A stretch of 64,000 nucleotides of DNA from Lentibacillus halodurans (GCF_900112045.1 NZ_FOJW01000008.1:62001-126000), one strand, 5' to 3'. Positions 1 through 8,904 are shown, numbered from the stretch's first letter. Notes: generated from the letters alone by a model not told the origin. A program made the numbers and translations.

Positions 1-1423
1 TGCCTGGCCATTGGTGGTTGAGAAGTGCTTGCATGACAACTTGAGATATACCATGCAGTGGCCGATTGTACTTGATGGAAATCTCATGCAGAAAATAATG
101 AGTCAGTTCAATGATATCTTCTGGTCTTTCTCGTAACGGTGGAATTTTTACACTGACTACATTCAGCCGATAGTAGAGGTCTTCACGGAATTTGCCCTCT
201 TGGATCAGTTCTTTCAGATCACGGTTTGTGGCAGCAACTACCCGAAAGTCGACTTCGATTTCTTTCGTTCCGCCAACTGGATAAAATTTCTTTTCCTGCA
301 GTAATCTTAAAATCTTCACTTGCATATCTAAAGGCATTTCACCAATCTCGTCTAGAAACAAGGTGCCACTTTTTGCAAGTTCTACTTTACCCTTTTTCCC
401 TTTTTGGTCAGCACCGGAAAATGCACCCTTTTCATAACCGAAGATTTCACTCTCAAATAAGGCATAAGGAATAGCGCTGCAGTTGATTGCGACAAATGGT
501 GCGTTTTTCCCTTCTCGAATATGGTGTACGGCTTTTGCAAATAATTCCTTGCCAACACCACTATCGCCTTGTATTAAGATGTTTGTATCAGTGGATGCTG
601 CCTTGGTTATTTTTTTCTTTGTTTTTTCCAGTACACTACTATTGCCTCGGATCGAGCCGAATGGGTTCTCTGTCTCCATGAATCTTTTCACTTCTTTTTC
701 CAAATGAAACAGTCGCTCGGATGTGTTATACAATTCTTTATTCAGTTTTATCTGACTTGTGATATCTGTTTCGGACACAACTGCTCCAATTATTTGGTTA
801 TCGTGTTGAACTGGGTTCGAATTAATCAAAACAACCTGGTTTTCACGTGCAGTATGTTGATTATGGTAGACAGAAGTTTCGTTTTGCAGCGTTTTTAAGA
901 TTTCCAGACGTTCAGGATTGAAAAAATCAGTTATTGGCTTACCGATAATATCGTCGCTTTTAACGGAAAAGAGTTTTTCTGCTCCTTTTGACCAAACTAA
1001 TACGCGTTTTGTGGCATCGATCACTGTGCAGGATTCATCGATGGTGGTTAATATAGCCGAAGTGTAAGCATGTAAATGGTTGTATTGTGTTACCAACTTT
1101 TTGCAAAACGATTCAGAATCAATAAATCCAGCCATTTTTCGGTTTTGTTTAATGATAACGGTTTCATATTTTTGTAATAAATAAAAGCTATCCTGAATGG
1201 TGTCTCGATTGGAAAGTTCCCCGCAACGGATGCAGCGGACTTTATTTGTCTCAGTTTCTGTCTTTGCCCGATAAAAGGATTCCCCTTTAGTGACAAAAAC
1301 ATTTAAGGAGGAGTCCGATCCCAGAAGTGTTCGCAGTTGATTTTCTGTATTATTTTCTTCTCGTACAAGCTTAAACTGATCGTTCATTATGTCACTTACC
1401 GTAGTTGGTTTGATAGACATCAT
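1..1423 (-). CDS. Sigma-54-dependent transcriptional activator (PrdR-like), 3' end cut off by window
   Basis: Enhancer-binding protein expected to drive sigma-54 promoters, most likely the divergent hydroxyproline operon. About 474 codons are visible. Residues 8-110 resemble a degenerate CBS pair. Residues 115-220 look like a PAS sensor. The AAA+ domain starts near 240 with Walker A GDSGVGKE, the sigma-54-contacting loop GAFSGA (usual form GAFTGA) and Walker B TLFLDEIGEM. The C-terminal Fis-type HTH lies outside the window. The start is the first codon of an ATGATG pair behind GGGTGA. CBS-PAS-AAA+ order is that of the proline-reductase activator PrdR, so the ligand is probably an imino acid; that is inference. 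Family assignment is firm. Confidence 0.9.
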   Translation of the reverse strand, partial: MMSIKPTTVSDIMNDQFKLVREENNTENQLRTLLGSDSSLNVFVTKGESFYRAKTETETNKVRCIRCGELSNRDTIQDSFYLLQKYETVIIKQNRKMAGFIDSESFCKKLVTQYNHLHAYTSAILTTIDESCTVIDATKRVLVWSKGAEKLFSVKSDDIIGKPITDFFNPERLEILKTLQNETSVYHNQHTARENQVVLINSNPVQHDNQIIGAVVSETDITSQIKLNKELYNTSERLFHLEKEVKRFMETENPFGSIRGNSSVLEKTKKKITKAASTDTNILIQGDSGVGKELFAKAVHHIREGKNAPFVAINCSAIPYALFESEIFGYEKGAFSGADQKGKKGKVELAKSGTLFLDEIGEMPLDMQVKILRLLQEKKFYPVGGTKEIEVDFRVVAATNRDLKELIQEGKFREDLYYRLNVVSVKIPPLRERPEDIIELTHYFLHEISIKYNRPLHGISQVVMQALLNHQWPG

Positions 1424-1437
1424 ATTCACCCTTTTTA

Positions 1438-1476
1438 GTGTATAAATTTATTTACACGTTATAAATATTTTTACAC
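1438..1476. promoter_or_regulatory. Tandem candidate upstream activating sites for the sigma-54 activator
   Basis: Two 19-20-bp imperfect inverted repeats are adjacent: GTGTA-N10-TACAC at 1438-1457 and GTTAT-N9-TACAC at 1458-1476. Each ends in the half-site TTTACAC, and the two copies are 19 bp apart, about two helical turns. They lie 50-90 bp upstream of the -24/-12 promoter and just in front of the activator's own start. This is the usual place for an enhancer of an AAA+ activator. Binding is inferred, not shown. Confidence 0.55.
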
Positions 1477-1525
1477 AATTATTTTGGAAAAGCAATACTT
1501 TTTCGAATAATCTAGCCTGTTGAAG

Positions 1526-1543
1526 TTGGCATAAAAATTGCAT
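1526..1543 (+). promoter_or_regulatory. Sigma-54 (-24/-12) promoter of the hydroxyproline operon
   Basis: The sequence TTGGCAT-N5-TTGCAT has GG at 1528-1529 and GC at 1540-1541 with exactly ten bases between, matching the invariant -24/-12 geometry. Transcription should begin near 1553, about 24 nt before the first gene. No good -35/-10 pair is seen in the same gap. Confidence 0.88.
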
Positions 1544-1576
1544 AAAAATAGACAGACAGCATAAGAGGAGGATTGG

Positions 1577-2758
1577 ATGACGAATTCAATACATGGTGAT
1601 GTGGTTGTCATTGGCGGGGGCATTATGGGAGCGGCGGTTGCTTATTATTGTTCAAAGGCTGGCATTGATATAACCGTTCTTGAAAAGAAGGAAATAGCAA
1701 GTGGCACCTCATCCAGATGCGATGGGAACATTTTAGCGATAGATAAGGACCCAGGATTTGACAGCCAAATGTCCTTAAAGAGCCAGCAATTGGTGCATGA
1801 ATTAGGTAAAAAACTGGATATTCCATTCGAGTACCGAAATCCCGGAAGTATATTGGTTTGTGAGAATGATATGGAAATGGAAGCCGCACAAAAATGGGTA
1901 AATCAACAACAAGAAGCAGGGCTTGATTTCAGCATGCTGGACCGTGAAGATTTGCGTAACGAATCCGACTATTTTGCGGATGATTTGTACGGAGGGTTAG
2001 CGTGTAAAACAGACGCGACGGTGAACCCTTATATGTTTACATATGCCATGTTTGACAGTGCAAATAAATTGGGAGCGAAAATACATACGAATACCGAAGT
2101 GATCAATTTATCCAAAGATGCATCGGGACAATTTGTGATTGAAACGAATAATGGTTCCTTTACAGCCCATAAAGTGGTCAATGCATGTGGGATCTGGGCG
2201 CCTTATATCGGGGAAATGGTTGATGTTGACATTCCGATACAGCCGCGAAAAGGGCAGCTGATTGTTGCATCCAGGCAACATCCAGTCGGGTTGCGCAAGG
2301 TAATGGAGTTTGGTTATTTAATATCAAAATTCGGTGGCAAACGCCAGGTGGATGCGATAACCGAGAAATACGGTGTTGCGTTGGTTTTTGAACCTACTGA
2401 AAGCCAAAACTTTCTTATTGGAAGCAGTCGGGAATTTGTCGGGTTTGACGTAAAAGTGAACCATGAAATTACCAAGAATATTGCTAAACGTGCAGTTCGC
2501 TTTTTTCCAAAGATGGCCGAGATGACTGTGATCCGAACTTATGCGGGACTGCGGCCGTGGACAGAAGATCATCTGCCAATCGTTTCACATGTAGAAGAAG
2601 TTCCGGGGTTCTATGTTGCAGCAGGGCATGAAGGGGATGGCATCAGCTTGGCAGCAGTCACTGGAAAAGTTATCGAGGAAATGATCTCCGAGCAGGAAAC
2701 ATCGATTCCAATCGACCCGCTTCGTATCGACCGTTTTAAGGAGAGGGTGAGTAGTTAA
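1577..2758 (+). CDS. FAD-dependent D-amino-acid oxidoreductase, probable D-hydroxyproline dehydrogenase
   Basis: 393-residue DadA/glycine-oxidase-type flavoprotein. The dinucleotide-binding motif GGGIMG is at residues 13-18, followed by the beta-strand end VLEKKE, and the typical C-terminal GLRPWTEDHLPIV is at about 335-350, where the flavin ring is held. In this context it should oxidise cis-4-hydroxy-D-proline to 1-pyrroline-4-hydroxy-2-carboxylate, feeding the deaminase encoded downstream. It is the first gene of the operon, preceded by AGAGGAGG, and ends two bases before the epimerase start. The fold is certain. The substrate is inferred from the neighbours; a D-proline or other D-amino-acid preference remains possible. 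Confidence 0.82.
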   Translation: MTNSIHGDVVVIGGGIMGAAVAYYCSKAGIDITVLEKKEIASGTSSRCDGNILAIDKDPGFDSQMSLKSQQLVHELGKKLDIPFEYRNPGSILVCENDMEMEAAQKWVNQQQEAGLDFSMLDREDLRNESDYFADDLYGGLACKTDATVNPYMFTYAMFDSANKLGAKIHTNTEVINLSKDASGQFVIETNNGSFTAHKVVNACGIWAPYIGEMVDVDIPIQPRKGQLIVASRQHPVGLRKVMEFGYLISKFGGKRQVDAITEKYGVALVFEPTESQNFLIGSSREFVGFDVKVNHEITKNIAKRAVRFFPKMAEMTVIRTYAGLRPWTEDHLPIVSHVEEVPGFYVAAGHEGDGISLAAVTGKVIEEMISEQETSIPIDPLRIDRFKERVSS

Positions 2759-2759
2759 T

Positions 2760-3782
2760 ATGAATTTTCAACGGCTATTTTCAACGATTGATACCCATAC
2801 AGGCGGCAATCCGACTAGAACAGTTATCAGTGGGTTACCAACCTTAAAGGGGAATACCATGTCGGAAAAAATGCTGTACATGAAAGAACATTATGATTGG
2901 ATCCGTCAGTTTTTAATGAATGAACCACGTGGTCATGATGTCATGTCAGGTGCACTATTAGTTGATCCATGTCATCCTGATGCAGATGTGGGTGTTATAT
3001 ATATTGAAACGGGTGGCTACTTGCCAATGTGTGGCCACGACACGATTGGTTGTTGTACAGCACTCGTAGAGGCGGGAATGATTGAAATACAAGAACCTTA
3101 TACGACGTTAACACTGGATACGCCTGCAGGATTAGTGGAAGTGAAAATTAAGGTCGCGCATGGAAAAGCAATGGAAGTGTCTTTTTCCAATGTTCCAGCA
3201 TTTTTATTAAAGTCTATTGAAGTGGAAGTGGAAGGAATAGGAAGTGTGGCATGTGATATCGCCTATGGTGGTAATTTTTATGGCATTATTGATGCGCGTC
3301 CATTAAACCTTGATCTAACGACAGATAATGCTGCCACCATTATTGATAAAGCAATTACCATTCGGGATAAAATTAATGAACTTGAAGAAGTGGTTCACCC
3401 AGAACACCCTTTTATTAACGGGTTAACCCATATTGAATTCTTTACCGATCCAGTTCACTCAGAGGCAACAGTGAAAAATACAGTAGTTGTTCCTCCTGGA
3501 GGTATTGATCGATCTCCTTGTGGTACTGGTACATCAGCCAAATTAGCGACGATGTTTACCAACAATGAAATTGGCGTCAGCGAATTGTTTGTCCATGAAA
3601 GTATTGTTGGCTCGCTATTTAAAGCAAAGGTACTGGAAACATTAATTGTCAAAGATCATCAAGCTGTTATTGCGGAGGTCACGGGGGCAGCATGGATCAT
3701 GGGGATGCATCGTTTTTTCTACAATGAAAAAGATCCGTTAAAAGAAGGGTTCCTGCTAATCCCGCCAATGGAAGGCCATTAA
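2760..3782 (+). CDS. 4-hydroxyproline 2-epimerase (proline racemase family)
   Basis: 340-residue proline racemase superfamily enzyme. Both catalytic cysteines are present: Cys91 in LPMCGHDTIG and Cys254 in DRSPCGTGTSA. This two-thiol pair deprotonates and reprotonates C-alpha, so the expected reaction is trans-4-hydroxy-L-proline to cis-4-hydroxy-D-proline, the entry step of the pathway. The Cys/Cys pattern argues against the related trans-3-hydroxyproline dehydratases, which carry Ser or Thr at one position. It is tightly coupled to the upstream dehydrogenase (stop and start one base apart) and followed by a divergent paralogue. Plain proline racemase activity cannot be excluded from sequence alone. 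Confidence 0.88.
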   Translation: MNFQRLFSTIDTHTGGNPTRTVISGLPTLKGNTMSEKMLYMKEHYDWIRQFLMNEPRGHDVMSGALLVDPCHPDADVGVIYIETGGYLPMCGHDTIGCCTALVEAGMIEIQEPYTTLTLDTPAGLVEVKIKVAHGKAMEVSFSNVPAFLLKSIEVEVEGIGSVACDIAYGGNFYGIIDARPLNLDLTTDNAATIIDKAITIRDKINELEEVVHPEHPFINGLTHIEFFTDPVHSEATVKNTVVVPPGGIDRSPCGTGTSAKLATMFTNNEIGVSELFVHESIVGSLFKAKVLETLIVKDHQAVIAEVTGAAWIMGMHRFFYNEKDPLKEGFLLIPPMEGH

Positions 3783-3796
3783 AGGAGGTGCTTTCA

Positions 3797-4717
3797 ATGG
3801 ATATAGGAAAAATGTTTACGACAATCGATACCCATGTGGCTGGGGAGGCATTTCGAATTGTTGTGCAATCCCCGATAGTGTTAAATGAAAAGGATATCTT
3901 ACAGAACCAAGCATTGTTGCAAAACAGGTTTCAACGTGAAAAGGCATTTCTATTAAATGAGCCGCGCGGGCATCGGGGTATGAATGGATGTATCGTTACG
4001 CCATCAGACAAAGCAGATATTGCTGTATTGTTTTTCCATCATGATTCTGATATTCATTTTAAATATGGTGGGTTAGTGACAACGATAACCGCATTAACCG
4101 AAACAGGTAATCTAGTCAAAAACGCTAATAATACGTATGAAGTTGAAACAATACAAGGGATCTATACGATTCATATATCAATGGATGGCAATAGAGTGGA
4201 GACAGTTTCGTTTGAATGTGATGCATGCCACCTCCAAGAACAAAATGAGGAATATAGTTTGGTGAAAGTCGATGGATTGCGAAACTATTATATCTATCCA
4301 TTGGCTGATGTCATTCCTGGTTTACAATTGGATCATTTAGCATCTGTTAAGCGTTATGGCAAAAAATTGACCCAAAAGCTACAAGCCAGTCATCGAGAAT
4401 TTTCTGGGGTCGTCCTTGTTGAAGCAGTTTCTGATACAACAGCGCATGCAGTTCGTTCTGTGACATTTGAGCGGGACGGCAGTATAGTACGATCACCGGG
4501 AATGGATAGTACATTTGCCATCCACGCGGATAGATTAGGCAGGAAGACGATTGGGGAGTTGACCAATCACAGTATATTCAATAGTCAATTGACATCGAAA
4601 GTAATACTGCAATCAAGTAATCGATTTTCAATGGTTGCACAAGGATTTGTTACCGGGGTGAAGCAATTTATATATGACATTGATGATCCGTTACCAGATG
4701 GATTTTTACTAAAGTAA
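3797..4717 (+). CDS. Proline racemase family paralogue lacking both catalytic cysteines
   Basis: 306 residues. N-terminal sequence TTIDTHVAGEAFRIVV and the internal LLNEPRGHRGMNG block clearly place it in the proline racemase family beside the epimerase. Yet the first catalytic position is Tyr90 (FKYGGLVTT) and the second is Gly235 (VRSPGMDST), so neither acid/base thiol exists. It cannot work by the known racemase mechanism. It may be a dehydratase-like enzyme with other chemistry, a partner subunit of the epimerase, or a binding protein. I chose ATG 3797, spaced 8 nt from AAAGGAGG; an in-frame GTG at 3788 overlaps that site. The frame is intact and conserved in style, so it is not a pseudogene. 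Confidence 0.85.
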   Translation: MDIGKMFTTIDTHVAGEAFRIVVQSPIVLNEKDILQNQALLQNRFQREKAFLLNEPRGHRGMNGCIVTPSDKADIAVLFFHHDSDIHFKYGGLVTTITALTETGNLVKNANNTYEVETIQGIYTIHISMDGNRVETVSFECDACHLQEQNEEYSLVKVDGLRNYYIYPLADVIPGLQLDHLASVKRYGKKLTQKLQASHREFSGVVLVEAVSDTTAHAVRSVTFERDGSIVRSPGMDSTFAIHADRLGRKTIGELTNHSIFNSQLTSKVILQSSNRFSMVAQGFVTGVKQFIYDIDDPLPDGFLLK

Positions 4718-4728
4718 AGGAGGGATTC

Positions 4729-4746
4729 ATGTTTATAATAATGTAA
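4729..4746 (+). other. Five-codon mini-ORF with strong ribosome binding site
   Basis: AAAGGAGGGATTC precedes ATG-TTT-ATA-ATA-ATG-TAA in the gap before the transporter gene. The site is as good as any in the operon but the frame is only five codons. It could be a translation-loading leader or the scar of a deleted gene. Nothing shows it is functional. Confidence 0.3.
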
Positions 4747-4801
4747 TCGTTTTCGCCCATTTGGAATGCTAACCTTAATTTGGAGAAAAGGAGGGTGACG
4801 T

Positions 4802-6223
4802 ATGAGTAACGAAAGGCGATTACCAACATTACCTGAAGTATTATTCGTGTTAATGTCGTTCGTATTGATTATGTTTTTGTTTATCGTCCAGTTTGAACTT
4901 CCGATTCAGCTGGCGTTGTTGACGACTTGGTTTGTCATCATGACAGTTGGTTTAAGAATTGGCTATTCCTATTTTGAAATGCAAAGGGGAATCTTAAAAG
5001 GGATTTACGATGGTTTAGAAGCGGTTCTGATCTTGATTTCAGTTGGCGCATTAATTGGAACGTGGATTGCAGGTGGTATTGTCCCTAGCATTATTTATTA
5101 TGGTTTAACCATCATTGATCCAAGTATTTTTCTGTTGGCTGCTTTTATTACATGTGCCATAACATCCTTGGCAACGGGAACCTCGTTTGGTTCAGCAGGC
5201 ACAGCTGGGATAGCGATGATGGGGATTGGAATAAGCTTTGGTTTTCCAGTAGCTTTAGTCGCTGGTGCTGTTATTTCAGGTTGTTATGTTGGGGATAAAT
5301 TGTCTCCATTATCTGATACAACTGTGATGACGGCATCACTATCGAAAGTCAATGTGATCGAGCATATTAAATCCATGTTATATGTAAGTATACCGGCATT
5401 TGTCATTGCTGGAATCCTATTTCTAACAACTGGATTCTTTTTTAACAGTGGTGGTGGTGATTTAAGTCAGGCGGAAGATACGATGGCTTCTTTAACGGCG
5501 TTTTTTAACATTTCATGGGTAATGGTCGTTCCTGCTGCAGTGGTGATCATCTTACTGGCATTCAAGAAACCGTCCATACCAGTCATTTTATTTGGTGCTT
5601 TACTTGGTTCTTTTTGGGCGTTTTTCTTCCAGGATGTGGCATTCTTAGATGCCATTAAGACATTGTATACAGGTAGTTCCATTTCATCTGGCGTTGCGTT
5701 TATTGATGAATTGTTAAACCGTGGTGGTATTACATTCATGTTGGAAGTAATTGCCTTAATTATTTTTGCGCTCGGTGTTGGGGGATTAATGGAACAAATT
5801 GGTATTTTGCGGGTGATTTGTGTCAAATTGTTGGCATGGGCAGATAATGCAGGAAAAACAACGCTATCCACTATAATTTCTGGATTCTTTGGCAACTTCT
5901 TTGGTGGTGCAGCCTATGTATCGGTTATTACGGCAAGTAAGATTACGGAGGAAAACTATGATGATTTAGGAATTGATCGTCGGGTGTTATCTCGGAATAC
6001 AGAAGCAGGTGGAACAGTAACCACGCCAATGGTTCCATGGTCTGATGGCGGTGTGTTTATGGCAGCAACACTTGGGGTTTCCACGTTAGGCTATTTGCCA
6101 TTCTTATGGTTTAACTTTTTAGTGGTCATCATTACAGCACTATATGGATTAACCAATAGGTTTATCTGGTACACGAATACAAACGAAACCGATTCACCTG
6201 GAATAAAAGAGAATGTGAATTAA
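4802..6223 (+). CDS. NhaC-type sodium/proton antiporter family permease
   Basis: 473-residue integral membrane protein with about 11-12 hydrophobic segments and the NhaC-family signatures TSLATGTSFGSAGTAG (about 121-136), GDKLSPLSDTTVMTA (about 164-178) and NTEAGGTVTTPMVPWSDGG near 400. Classical members exchange Na+ for H+; others carry organic acids with Na+ or H+. Because it lies inside a hydroxyproline operon that has no other permease, it is a good candidate for hydroxyproline or product transport. This is inference. The ATG is preceded by AAAGGAGGGTGACGT with normal spacing. Confidence 0.85.
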   Translation: MSNERRLPTLPEVLFVLMSFVLIMFLFIVQFELPIQLALLTTWFVIMTVGLRIGYSYFEMQRGILKGIYDGLEAVLILISVGALIGTWIAGGIVPSIIYYGLTIIDPSIFLLAAFITCAITSLATGTSFGSAGTAGIAMMGIGISFGFPVALVAGAVISGCYVGDKLSPLSDTTVMTASLSKVNVIEHIKSMLYVSIPAFVIAGILFLTTGFFFNSGGGDLSQAEDTMASLTAFFNISWVMVVPAAVVIILLAFKKPSIPVILFGALLGSFWAFFFQDVAFLDAIKTLYTGSSISSGVAFIDELLNRGGITFMLEVIALIIFALGVGGLMEQIGILRVICVKLLAWADNAGKTTLSTIISGFFGNFFGGAAYVSVITASKITEENYDDLGIDRRVLSRNTEAGGTVTTPMVPWSDGGVFMAATLGVSTLGYLPFLWFNFLVVIITALYGLTNRFIWYTNTNETDSPGIKENVN

Positions 6224-6250
6224 TGAACCTTTGTAGATTAGAAGGAGGAG

Positions 6251-7150
6251 ATGATGTTGTTACAACTAGAAGGCGCATTCCCAGTTTTGATTACCCCAAT
6301 GACACAGGATGGAGAAGTAGATTATGGCGGATTGAAAGGGAACATTGATCATTTTGTTGACGAAAAAGTGGCAGGTATTGTCGTCAATGGGAGTACAGGA
6401 GAATTTGTAAGTTTAACGAAGGAAGAACGGTTTAAGATAGCACAAGTTGCAATTGAACAAGTGAATGAAAGAATTCCACTTGTTGTTGGGACAGCTGCTG
6501 AAACAACAAAAGATGCGATAGAGTATACGCAACAGGCTGAGGCAGTTGGCGCTGATGCTGCATTACTAATTAATTCATATTATGCACATCCAAAAGATCC
6601 AGAGATCTATGAACATTTTAAAGCGGCTGCTGAATCTGTTTCCTTTCCGGTCATGGTTTATAATAACCCTTTTACATCTGGTGTAAATATTGGAACAGAA
6701 ACGATTTTACAAGTTGCCAAAGACGTAGAAAACATCACCCATATTAAAGAATCTAGTGGGGATATCGGCAAAGTCCGTGACATCACAAGACAGGGAAAGG
6801 GATTGATTGAAACATTTTGCGGATCAGATGATTTGGCACTTGAGTCTCTTCTAGTCGGTGCAACTGGATGGATATCGGTAGCTGGTAATATTGCGCCGCG
6901 TCTTGTGACTGATTTGTATAACAGTGTTGCTGCAAACGATCTTAAACGTGCATGGGAGCTCTATGATCAAATTTTACCGCTATGCAATTTCATTGAAGGC
7001 TCAGGTAAATATGTACAGATTGTAAAGCGTGCGATGGATTTACAAGGGTTAGCAGGTGGCCCGCCACGTAGACCGAGACTGCCATTAAGTGAAACTGAAG
7101 ATAAAACGTTGAAGAAACAATTAAATAAATTGCAAGGTGTTTCTCAATAA
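6251..7150 (+). CDS. Dihydrodipicolinate synthase family protein, probable pyrroline-4-hydroxy-2-carboxylate deaminase
   Basis: 299-residue class I aldolase-fold (TIM barrel) enzyme. The Schiff-base lysine is Lys166 in HIKESSGD. Tyr137 in MVYNNPFTSG is the usual catalytic tyrosine, and GSTGEF at about 47-52 is the carboxylate-binding loop. In a hydroxyproline operon the expected reaction is deamination of 1-pyrroline-4-hydroxy-2-carboxylate to 2,5-dioxopentanoate (alpha-ketoglutarate semialdehyde), the substrate of the next gene's product. A housekeeping lysine-biosynthesis DapA is unlikely in this setting. Start is the first of an ATGATG pair behind AAGGAGG; the second ATG is equally possible. 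Confidence 0.85.
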   Translation: MMLLQLEGAFPVLITPMTQDGEVDYGGLKGNIDHFVDEKVAGIVVNGSTGEFVSLTKEERFKIAQVAIEQVNERIPLVVGTAAETTKDAIEYTQQAEAVGADAALLINSYYAHPKDPEIYEHFKAAAESVSFPVMVYNNPFTSGVNIGTETILQVAKDVENITHIKESSGDIGKVRDITRQGKGLIETFCGSDDLALESLLVGATGWISVAGNIAPRLVTDLYNSVAANDLKRAWELYDQILPLCNFIEGSGKYVQIVKRAMDLQGLAGGPPRRPRLPLSETEDKTLKKQLNKLQGVSQ

Positions 7151-7211
7151 AACAGAACAGTCGTGAATCGTTTCGTTTATAAAAAAATCAATGACCAGGA
7201 GGTTTATGGAC

Positions 7212-8699
7212 ATGGAAACTACAGAGGTTGTTTTAAAGCCTAAAGTTGAAGAGTTCTTGCATGGTGTTAAAGGCCTTTATATCAATGGTGAATATACTCT
7301 ATCCCATCATAACAGTACATTTAACGTGTTAAATCCTGCCACTGAAGAAATTATTGCAGAAGTGAGCCAAGCACAAACAGAAGATATTGATAAAGCTGTT
7401 GCATCTGCAAAGAAAGCCTTTGATAAAGGTGAATGGACTCAGATGGAAGCCGCGGAAAGATCACATTTGATCTATCAATTTGCTGATTTGCTGGAAGAAA
7501 ACCGAGAGGAACTCGCACAACTTGAATCACTTGATAACGGGAAGCCTTATCAAGTTGCTCTTGAAGATGATGTGGACGGTACCGTTCAGCATTTCCGTTA
7601 TTATGCGGGATGGGCAACAAAAATAACAGGGAAAACAGTAAATGTTTCCCCGGATTATTTGAATTATATTGTTCACGAACCGGTGGGTGTTGTTGGACAG
7701 ATCATACCATGGAATTTTCCATTAGCAATGGCAGGTTGGAAACTGGGATCAGCGCTTGCTGTTGGTTGCACAGTCGTTATAAAACCAGCACCTGAAACAC
7801 CTTTATCGCTGCTTTATGCTGCTCAATTGTTTAAGGAAGCCGGATTTCCAGATGGTGTTGTTAATGTTGTACCAGGATCCGGCAGTGTGGCGGGCGAAGC
7901 AATTATTACGCATGAAGATGTTGCGAAAGTAGCTTTTACAGGATCAACTGCAGTTGGAAAGAATGTCATGCAAAAAGCCGCCGATGATATTAAAAGCATT
8001 ACGTTAGAACTCGGTGGCAAATCTCCAAGCATCGTTTTTGAAGACGCAAATATTGAAGAAGCTATTGAAGGTGCATTTAATGGTACCATGTATAATCACG
8101 GACAAAATTGCAGTGCATGCACACGCGTTTATGTGCAGCGCAGCCTTTATGACCAGGTTGTTGACGCGTTGGCAGATCGGGCAAAAGCAATGAAGCTGGG
8201 TCCCGGATTGGACGAAAATACAGAAATGGGACCATTGATTTCATCGAAACAGCAACAAACCGTACTCAATTATATTGATACAGGCAAAACGGAAGGAGCC
8301 CGGTTAGTTGCAGGTGGCAGAAAGGCTTTTGATAAGGGGTATTTTGTGGAACCCACAGTATTTGCTGATGTTGAAGATGATATGACCATTGCCAGAGAAG
8401 AAATTTTCGGACCAGTTATCGCAGTATTACCATTTGATTCAGAAGAAGAAGTTATCAAACGGGCTAATGATAGCGAATATGGATTGGCTGCCAGTGTATG
8501 GACGGAAAACATTCGAAAAGGACATCGGGTTTCTGGAAAACTTCAAGCTGGTACGGTTTGGGTAAATGACTTTGGACTAGAATTGGAAACAATGCCGTTT
8601 GGTGGATATAAGAAATCGGGTATTGGACGTGAAATGGGAGGAGAATATGGTTTGGCCAATTACACAGAAGTCAAAAGTGTATTGGTTAAGGTTACTTGA
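7212..8699 (+). CDS. Aldehyde dehydrogenase, probable 2,5-dioxovalerate dehydrogenase
   Basis: 495-residue NAD(P)+-dependent aldehyde dehydrogenase. It shows PWNFPLAMAGWKLGSAL (about 160-176), the general-base motif LELGGKSP near 265 and the catalytic cysteine in GQNCSACTR near 298. As last enzyme of the operon it should oxidise alpha-ketoglutarate semialdehyde to alpha-ketoglutarate, delivering hydroxyproline carbon to the TCA cycle. I selected ATG 7212, nine bases after AGGAGG; an ATG at 7191 lies upstream of that site and is not credible, while 7206 is slightly too close. The enzyme resembles betaine-aldehyde/retinal-type ALDHs in its C-terminus (EYGLANYTEVKSV), so the substrate rests on context. 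Confidence 0.85.
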   Translation: METTEVVLKPKVEEFLHGVKGLYINGEYTLSHHNSTFNVLNPATEEIIAEVSQAQTEDIDKAVASAKKAFDKGEWTQMEAAERSHLIYQFADLLEENREELAQLESLDNGKPYQVALEDDVDGTVQHFRYYAGWATKITGKTVNVSPDYLNYIVHEPVGVVGQIIPWNFPLAMAGWKLGSALAVGCTVVIKPAPETPLSLLYAAQLFKEAGFPDGVVNVVPGSGSVAGEAIITHEDVAKVAFTGSTAVGKNVMQKAADDIKSITLELGGKSPSIVFEDANIEEAIEGAFNGTMYNHGQNCSACTRVYVQRSLYDQVVDALADRAKAMKLGPGLDENTEMGPLISSKQQQTVLNYIDTGKTEGARLVAGGRKAFDKGYFVEPTVFADVEDDMTIAREEIFGPVIAVLPFDSEEEVIKRANDSEYGLAASVWTENIRKGHRVSGKLQAGTVWVNDFGLELETMPFGGYKKSGIGREMGGEYGLANYTEVKSVLVKVT

Positions 8700-8759
8700 T
8701 GGTTGAAATTTTTTTGATTTATCAGGAGTAGGATAGTTTTTTGGATAGGAAAGGTAATT

Positions 8760-8804
8760 AAACTGTGGAAGCGAGAGAAATGTAAGTCTCTTGCTTCCCA
8801 GTTT
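8760..8804 (+). terminator. Terminator of the hydroxyproline operon
   Basis: Long inverted repeat: AAACTGtGGAAGCgAGAGA pairs with TCTCTtGCTTCCcAGTTT around an 8-nt loop, with a few mismatches, followed by TAGTTTT. The T tract is modest on both strands, so it could work in either direction. Confidence 0.7.
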
Positions 8805-8904
8805 AGTTTTGATCGGAAGAATACATGCTAATCATTTGCGAGCTGATGCCTATCTTCAATAGCAATATAATGTATGTAAATTATAATTATATTTAAAATA
8901 GTGT

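Noticed and set aside
483-898. Overlapping plus-strand open frames of 60-80 codons
   Set aside because: They lie opposite the long minus-strand sigma-54 activator frame and have no ribosome binding sites or recognisable motifs.
5467-5895. 142-codon minus-strand frame within the NhaC-type gene
   Set aside because: It is antisense to conserved membrane helices and has a composition typical of a reversed hydrophobic gene.
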